Origin: Halolamina sp. CBA1230
Lineage (GTDB): Archaea > Halobacteriota > Halobacteria > Halobacteriales > Haloferacaceae
Assembly: GCF_002025255.2 (NCBI RefSeq)
Contig: NZ_CP054587.1
Location: 744,001 to 808,000, forward strand
Length of the DNA: 64,000 nucleotides
Reading direction: 5' to 3'
Part shown: piece after piece, positions 59,183 through 64,000 of the stretch
How the letters are laid out: each line of letters opens with the position of its first letter
How positions within the stretch are numbered: position 1 is the first letter of the stretch
Notes under the pieces: generated by a model
What the model saw: the letters and a program-made list of their open reading frames with translations, nothing else
What the model was told of the DNA's origin: nothing
The model's database searches: none
Translations under genes and position numbers: made by a program

Positions 59183-61297
59183 GTGCTATCCGACTCGCCC
59201 GACCTCGACCCGCTGTTCGACCCCGGCTCCGTCGCCGTCGTCGGCGCCAGCCCCGACTCGTTCTACGCGGGGAACCTCATCGACAACCTCCTCGACTACG
59301 GGTTCGACGGGGAGCTGTACCCCGTCAACCCCGGCCGCGAGGAGGTCTGGGGCCGACACTGCTACGACGGCATCGACGACGTGCCGGAGACGGTCGACCT
59401 CGTCGTCGTCAGCGTCCCACGCGAGTACGTCGTCGACGTCGTGCGCGCGGCGGGCCAGCGTGGCGTCCCGGCCGCGCTGGTCGTCACCGCCGGCTTCTCG
59501 GAGGCCGACGAGACGGGTGCCGAACTCGAAGCCGACCTCGCCGCCGCGGCCGACGAGGCGGGTATCCACGTCGTCGGCCCGAACTGTATCGGGGTGATGG
59601 CCGCCGCGGGCGCGACGCTCACCGCGACGTGCTCCCGGGAGCCACAGCAGGGGTCGATCGCGCTGGTGAGCCAGTCGGGCGCGCTGGCGTTCACGACGTT
59701 CTTCGAGCGCGCGGCCGATCAGGACGTCCACTTCAGCCACATCGTCTCCACGGGGAACGAAGCCGACCTGACGACGAGCGACTACGTGGCGTATCTCGCC
59801 GACCAGCCGGAGGTCGACGTGGTCTGTACCTACGTCGAGGGGATCGAGGACCCCGAACGGTTCATGCGCGTCGCCGACGCCGCGACGCGGGCCGGAACGC
59901 CGGTGCTCTCGGTGAAAGTCGGCGCCTCCGAGGTCGCCGAGGCCGCGACGCTCTCACACACTGGCTCGCTCACCGGCGACGACGACGCGTGGAACGCCGC
60001 GTTCCGGCAGACCGGCGTCGAGCGCGCGCCGGACATCCCCGATCTGCTCGCCCGCGGCAGCGCCCACGCGGCGTACGACGCGCCCGACGGCGACCGCGTC
60101 TGTGTCGCCTCCACTAGCGGCGGGCTGGCGAGCCTGCTGGCGGATATGGCCGCCGAACGCGACCTCTCGCTTCCCGACATCGCGGGCGACACCGAGGCGA
60201 CGCTGCTGGAGATGGAGGAGCTGCTCACGTTCGGCGAGTTCCACAACCCCGCCGACATCCGGGGGTACGGTGCCGAGGTGCTGCCCGAGATCGCCGAGAC
60301 GCTGTTCGCCGACGACAGCTTCGACGCGTACGTGTTCGCGATCGGCCTCTCCGGCGTCGACGACCGCGCGGGGGAGGTGGCTGCCGACCTCCAGTCGATC
60401 GTCGCCGACGCCGACGACCCGGCGGTCGTGCTCTGGACCGGGCGGAAGGAGCCCGACGACCCGACCGAAACGCCGCCGTACGCGAAACTCCGCGAGCACG
60501 TCCCGGTGTACGAGGACCCCGCGAACTGCATGGACGCGGTCGCGTCGCTGACGGAGTTCGCCGCGGTGCGCGAGCGCCACGGGCAACGCCCCACGCGCAC
60601 CGATCTCGCCGCGTCCGTCTCCGCCCCCGACGTCGACCTGCCGAGCGACCGCGTGCTCACGTGGGCGGAGTCGGCCGACCTGCTCTCGGCGTTCGACGTG
60701 CCGCTGGTCGACACCGAACTCGCGACGAGCGCCGACGAGGCCGTCGACGCCGCCGGCGAGCTGGGCTACCCGGTCGTGCTCAAAGTCGACTCCCCCGAGA
60801 TCCCCCACCGGACCGATATCGGCGGCGTCGCGGTCGGACTCGAAGATCCCGAGTCGGTGCGCGCGGCGTACGACGGGATCGTCAGCTCGGCCCGCGAGGT
60901 CGCCGACGAGGCGGCTATCGAGGGCGTGCTCGTCCAGCCGATGCTCGACGGCGGCGTCGAGGCGCTGGTCGGCGTCTCGCCCGATGGGGTGTTCGGATCG
61001 CTCGTGACGGTGGGTCCTGGCGGCGTGCTGGTCGAGGCGATCGACGACAGCGAGGTGCTCGTCCCCCCGTTCTCGGCCGCCGAGGCCCGCGAGGCCGTCG
61101 AGGCGACGGCGCTGGACACGCTGCTCGCCGAGCGCCGGGGCGGCGACGCGATCCCGCTGGAGCCGTTCGTCGAGTTCCTCGTGAACGTCGGCGAGCTGGC
61201 CGCGGCCGTCGACGACGTTGCCGAACTCGATCTCAACCCCGTGATGGTGACCGAGGGCGGCCCCGTGGCCGTGGACGCGCTGGTCCGGACGGAGTAG
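59183..61297 (+). CDS. ADP-forming acyl-CoA (acetyl-CoA) synthetase, fused alpha-beta
   Basis: 704 residues from GTG. The alpha part (1 to about 465) has a CoA-binding Rossmann domain (VAVVGASPDSFYAGNLIDNLL) and two ligase domains, with the phosphorylated His at H259 in LSHTGSLTGDDDAW. The beta part (about 480-704) is an ATP-grasp domain (LGYPVVLKVDSPEIPHRTDIGGVAVGL). It makes ATP from ADP and Pi while releasing the free acid from acyl-CoA, as in haloarchaeal acetate formation. Whether the substrate is acetyl- or a larger acyl-CoA is open. Confidence 0.92.
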   Translation: MLSDSPDLDPLFDPGSVAVVGASPDSFYAGNLIDNLLDYGFDGELYPVNPGREEVWGRHCYDGIDDVPETVDLVVVSVPREYVVDVVRAAGQRGVPAALVVTAGFSEADETGAELEADLAAAADEAGIHVVGPNCIGVMAAAGATLTATCSREPQQGSIALVSQSGALAFTTFFERAADQDVHFSHIVSTGNEADLTTSDYVAYLADQPEVDVVCTYVEGIEDPERFMRVADAATRAGTPVLSVKVGASEVAEAATLSHTGSLTGDDDAWNAAFRQTGVERAPDIPDLLARGSAHAAYDAPDGDRVCVASTSGGLASLLADMAAERDLSLPDIAGDTEATLLEMEELLTFGEFHNPADIRGYGAEVLPEIAETLFADDSFDAYVFAIGLSGVDDRAGEVAADLQSIVADADDPAVVLWTGRKEPDDPTETPPYAKLREHVPVYEDPANCMDAVASLTEFAAVRERHGQRPTRTDLAASVSAPDVDLPSDRVLTWAESADLLSAFDVPLVDTELATSADEAVDAAGELGYPVVLKVDSPEIPHRTDIGGVAVGLEDPESVRAAYDGIVSSAREVADEAAIEGVLVQPMLDGGVEALVGVSPDGVFGSLVTVGPGGVLVEAIDDSEVLVPPFSAAEAREAVEATALDTLLAERRGGDAIPLEPFVEFLVNVGELAAAVDDVAELDLNPVMVTEGGPVAVDALVRTE

Positions 61298-61321
61298 GTC
61301 GGAAAAAATCGCCCGCGTCGA

Positions 61322-62158
61322 CTACTCGTTTTCCGCTCTCTCGAGCAGCCGGCGGTACCGGTCGACCGTCGCCGTGTCGAGGAACACCCCCTCGACGCGC
61401 AGCGAGTCGCGGTCGGACTCGTCGAACGCCTCGACGAGGCGTCGGGCCTGTGCCAGCTCCGCCTCGTCGGGCGCGAACACGTCGTTGATCACCGGGACCT
61501 GCGCGGGGTGGATCGCCGTCATCCCCACGTATCCCGTCTCGCGTGCGCGCTCGGCCACGCGCCGGAGCCCCTCGGTGTCGTCGATGTCGAGGTGGACCGA
61601 CGCCACCGGATCGACGTCGCCCATCGCGGCGAACTCCGCGGTCCGGAGCTCGAGGCGCTCGCGGATACTGTCGGGCGTGCCGGGCGCGCCGACGGCCTTG
61701 CAGTAGTCCGCGAAGCCAAAGGAGAGGCTCTCGGCGCCGGTCTCGCTGCAGGCGTCCGCGACCTCGCCGCCCGCGTGCATCCCCGTCGGCGTCTCGATAG
61801 TGACACGGAGCCGTGGCGGGTCGTCGCTCCGGTCGGTCAGCGCGGTCCAGGCGGTCCGCACGTCCGCGCCCGATTCGACCATCGGCAGCGCGACGGCGTC
61901 GGCGTCGGCATCGATCGCCGCGTCGACGTCGTCGTCGAACTGCTCGGTCCCGACGGCGTTGACCCGGACGGCGATCTCGCGGTCGGTGTCGAGCGTCGGG
62001 ATCACCTCCCGGAGGTTCGCCCGTGCTGCGTCTTTCGCGTCGGGCGGGACGGCGTCCTCGAGATCGAACACGAACGCGTCGGCCTCGGTGTCGACGGCCT
62101 TCCGGAGCATCCCCGCGTCGTCGGCGGGGGTGAACAGCGCCGAGCGCCGGCGGCTCAT
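61322..62158 (-). CDS. CitE-like HpcH/HpaI aldolase-family lyase
   Basis: 278 residues, a TIM barrel of the citrate lyase beta/malyl-CoA lyase group. Conserved parts: RSALFTPADDAGMLRKAVDTEADAFVFDLEDAVPPD at 5-40, RVTIETPTGMHAGGEVADACSETGAESLSFGFADY near 115-150 (Glu and Asp are Mg2+ ligands) and AIHPAQVPVINDVFAP near 225. It would cleave or form a malyl-CoA- or citramalyl-CoA-type bond. It overlaps the upstream ABC ATPase gene by 4 bp, so they are co-expressed. The substrate is unresolved. Confidence 0.85.
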   Translation of the reverse strand: MSRRRSALFTPADDAGMLRKAVDTEADAFVFDLEDAVPPDAKDAARANLREVIPTLDTDREIAVRVNAVGTEQFDDDVDAAIDADADAVALPMVESGADVRTAWTALTDRSDDPPRLRVTIETPTGMHAGGEVADACSETGAESLSFGFADYCKAVGAPGTPDSIRERLELRTAEFAAMGDVDPVASVHLDIDDTEGLRRVAERARETGYVGMTAIHPAQVPVINDVFAPDEAELAQARRLVEAFDESDRDSLRVEGVFLDTATVDRYRRLLERAENE

Positions 62159-64000
62159 GGCGCGCTCGACCCCTGCTCCTGTGGCACCTCGTCGCCGGTC
62201 GTCGCGGTGTCGGTCTCACCCCGGTAGCGATCGAGCAGTTCGGCCTCGACGTCCTCGACCGGGAAGTAGCAGGCCGCCTCGTGGTCGTCGTCGGCCCACG
62301 CCGACCGCTCGGGGTCGGCCTCACGGCACTCCTCGGTCGCTTTCGGACACCGGGGCGCGAAGTTACAGCCCTCGGGGAGGTTCACGGGGTTGGGCGGCTC
62401 GCCCGGCAGCAGCACCCGGGTTCGCTTCTTCGCCGGATCGACGTTGGGCGACGCCGACAGCAGCGACGCCGTGTAGGGGTGTTTCGGGTCCTCGACGATC
62501 TCCCTGGTTCTCCCGACCTCGATCACCTGTCCGAGATACATCACCGCGAGCCGGTCGGTGATCTGGCTCAGGCTGGCGAGGTCGTGAGAGATGTAGACGA
62601 TCCCCATGTCGCGCTCGGTGGCCATCTCCCGGAGGATGTTGAGGATGCTGGCCTTGAGCGAGACGTCGAGCATCGACGCCGGCTCGTCACAGATCAACAG
62701 CTCCGGGTCGAGCACCAGCGCCCGCGCGATCGCGACGCGCTGGCGCTCGCCGCCGGAGAGCTGGTGGGGGAAGCTGTCGATGAACTTGTCGACGGGGTCG
62801 AGCCCCACGTCCGACAGCGTCTGGCGGACGCGCTCGGTGATCTCGTCGCTATCGACGCCCTGGATCTTCAGCGGTTCGGACACCGCCGCACGAACCTTCT
62901 GACGCGGGTTCAGCGAGTCGAACGGGTCCTGGAAGATGAACTGCACCTTCGAGCGGAACTCCTTGGTGTTGCCGTCGAGCAGCTCGTCGACGGAGGTCCC
63001 ACGGAAACGGATGTCGCCGTCGGTGTGGGGCTGCAGCGCCGCGATCACCTCGCCCAGCGTCGACTTCCCGCAGCCGGACTCGCCGGCGACGCCGACGATC
63101 TCGTTCTCCCGCACCGTGAGATCGACGCCGTTGACGGCTTTCACGTAGTCCTTCTCGCGACCCAGCACCTGATCCACGATCGACTGGCCCTGTTCGAACC
63201 ACTTCGTCAGGTTCTCGGTCTCGAGGATCACGTCGCCGGCCTCGCGCTGGCTCTGTTCGGTCGTCTCCAGCCCCCACGTCTCCGGGTCGACTGCCTCCTC
63301 GCGGAGCTCCTCGACGCGGTCGGTGTGGTAGCAGGCGGACTGCTGGTTCTCCACGTCCCGGAGTTCGGGGTGGTCCTGCTGACACTCGTCGGTCGCGAAC
63401 GGACAGCGGTTGCTGAACACACAGCTCGTCGGCTCCCTGGTGAGATCCGGTAACGAGCCCGGGATGGAGATCGCCTCGCTGTCGAACTCCTCGATGTCCG
63501 GGAAGGAGTTCTTCAGCCCCATCGTGTAGGGGTTGGTCGGGTTCTTGAGCACGTCGTACGTGTCGCCCTGTTCCATCACCTTCCCGCCGTACAGCACCGA
63601 CACCTGATCGCAGGTCTCGGCGATCACACCCATGTCGTGGGTGATCAGCAGCATCGAGGAGTTGATCTCCTCCTGGATCTCGAGCAGCTTGTGGACGATC
63701 TTGTCCTGGACGATCACGTCGAGCCCGGTCGTGGGCTCGTCGGCGATGATCAGGTCGGGATCGAGCACGAGCGCCATCGCGATAGTGACGCGCTGGCGCA
63801 TCCCCCCGGAGAACTGGTGGGGGTACTCCTCGGTCCGGGACGGGTCGAGGCCGACGATGTCGAACACCTCCTCGACGCGCTCGTTGGCCTCCTGTTTGGT
63901 CACGTCACGGTGTTTGTGCATCGCCTGGCGGATCTGCGCGCCGACGGTCATCACCGGGTCGAGGGAGTCCATCGCGCTCTGGGGGATGTACGCGATCTCC
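62155..64000 (-). CDS. Dipeptide/oligopeptide-type ABC transporter, fused double ATPase (N-terminus outside window)
   Basis: 614 residues are visible. The first ATPase starts at its Q-loop (YIPQSAMDSLDPVMTVGAQI) and has the signature FSGGMRQRVTIAMALVLDPDLIIADEPTTGLD; its Walker A lies beyond 64000. The second domain is complete: Walker A VAGESGCGKSTLGEV, signature LSGGERQRVAIARALV, Walker B LLICDEPASMLD. Each domain ends in the Cys-rich oligopeptide-transporter tail (CVFSNRCPFATDEC and CNFAPRCPKATEEC), which may hold a metal cluster. It is a DppD-DppF fusion energising peptide or nickel uptake. It overlaps the lyase gene. Confidence 0.93.
   Translation of the reverse strand, partial: EIAYIPQSAMDSLDPVMTVGAQIRQAMHKHRDVTKQEANERVEEVFDIVGLDPSRTEEYPHQFSGGMRQRVTIAMALVLDPDLIIADEPTTGLDVIVQDKIVHKLLEIQEEINSSMLLITHDMGVIAETCDQVSVLYGGKVMEQGDTYDVLKNPTNPYTMGLKNSFPDIEEFDSEAISIPGSLPDLTREPTSCVFSNRCPFATDECQQDHPELRDVENQQSACYHTDRVEELREEAVDPETWGLETTEQSQREAGDVILETENLTKWFEQGQSIVDQVLGREKDYVKAVNGVDLTVRENEIVGVAGESGCGKSTLGEVIAALQPHTDGDIRFRGTSVDELLDGNTKEFRSKVQFIFQDPFDSLNPRQKVRAAVSEPLKIQGVDSDEITERVRQTLSDVGLDPVDKFIDSFPHQLSGGERQRVAIARALVLDPELLICDEPASMLDVSLKASILNILREMATERDMGIVYISHDLASLSQITDRLAVMYLGQVIEVGRTREIVEDPKHPYTASLLSASPNVDPAKKRTRVLLPGEPPNPVNLPEGCNFAPRCPKATEECREADPERSAWADDDHEAACYFPVEDVEAELLDRYRGETDTATTGDEVPQEQGSSAP

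Noticed and set aside
1-64000. tRNA, rRNA, insertion sequences and prophage genes
   Set aside because: I looked for T-loop-like GTTCGAATC segments, transposase or integrase motifs and phage structural genes and saw none. Specialised searches (tRNAscan-SE, ISfinder) could still reveal degenerate ones.

Overview
The window is a gene-dense stretch of a haloarchaeal (class Halobacteria) chromosome. Evidence: G+C is roughly two thirds by eye, proteins are very acidic, many genes start leaderless or with ATGA/GTGA overlaps, and the gene set is archaeal (Rpo11, TFE, archaeal RPA with its haloarchaeal partner genes, RNase P component 4, Trm56, GHMP-type shikimate and pantoate kinases, ArfC, HalX response regulator, HEWD and DUF5794/5796/5803 proteins). 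I see no rRNA, tRNA, CRISPR array, transposase or prophage. I call about 72 protein genes. Several are too short or too displaced to stand out, for example a 58-residue membrane protein at 39697-39873 and a 44-residue zinc-finger protein at 48860-48994.

Layout. 1-4.1 kb: a MinD/ParA-type ATPase cut by the window edge, a YlbF-like protein, a Ca2+/cation antiporter, a membrane-anchored protein and an esterase. 4.5-10.6 kb: ileS, a GlpA-like flavoenzyme lacking its C-terminal domain, the riboflavin/F420 pathway reductase arfC and an inositol-monophosphatase-family enzyme. 10.7-14.3 kb: the three-gene rpa operon (RPA, RPA-associated protein, phosphoesterase). 14.3-24 kb: small membrane proteins, an acetyltransferase, phosphoglycolate phosphatase, a squalene-synthase-type enzyme, an acyl-CoA dehydrogenase, a 7TM-PAS histidine kinase, a UbiA-like protein and the rnp4-yhbY-mscS cluster. 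24-32 kb: two GT4 glycosyltransferases, small RNA-binding proteins, a redoxin, a divergent FAD oxidase/ornithine-cyclodeaminase-like pair, a HalX response regulator and guaB. 32-44 kb: membrane proteins, a membrane-linked winged-helix regulator, glycerate kinase, a TraB-M50 protease pair, purM, an XRE-CBS regulator, a sulfatase-GtrA pair and a BASS-type transporter. 44-49 kb: an AbrB-PIN toxin-antitoxin-like pair, chorismate mutase, shikimate kinase, pantoate kinase, rpo11 and hisF. 49-59 kb: a DUF cluster ending in tfe, trm56, a sugar-nucleotide epimerase, Trm112-like, purA, a small HTH protein and a 688-residue coiled-coil protein. 59-64 kb: ADP-forming acyl-CoA synthetase, a CitE-like lyase and a dipeptide-type ABC ATPase that runs off the edge.

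Most genes are housekeeping: purine synthesis (guaB, purM, purA), aromatic and histidine synthesis, cofactors, transcription and tRNA modification. The most striking signal is not a gene. Four of the large intergenic gaps (4221-4441, 38187-38533, 47069-47414, 52078-52320) contain related, highly structured repeat elements. They share a core of about 100 bp. They come in two architectures, one with a 13-bp long-range stem, the other with 17-21 bp terminal inverted repeats followed by a 33-bp tandem repeat. Their stems have diverged between copies by paired compensatory substitutions, which indicates that the folded structure, not the sequence, is maintained. I also report several perfect inverted repeats placed around promoters (guaB, the HTH gene at 56217, the squalene synthase/acyl-CoA dehydrogenase divergent gap) as candidate operators.
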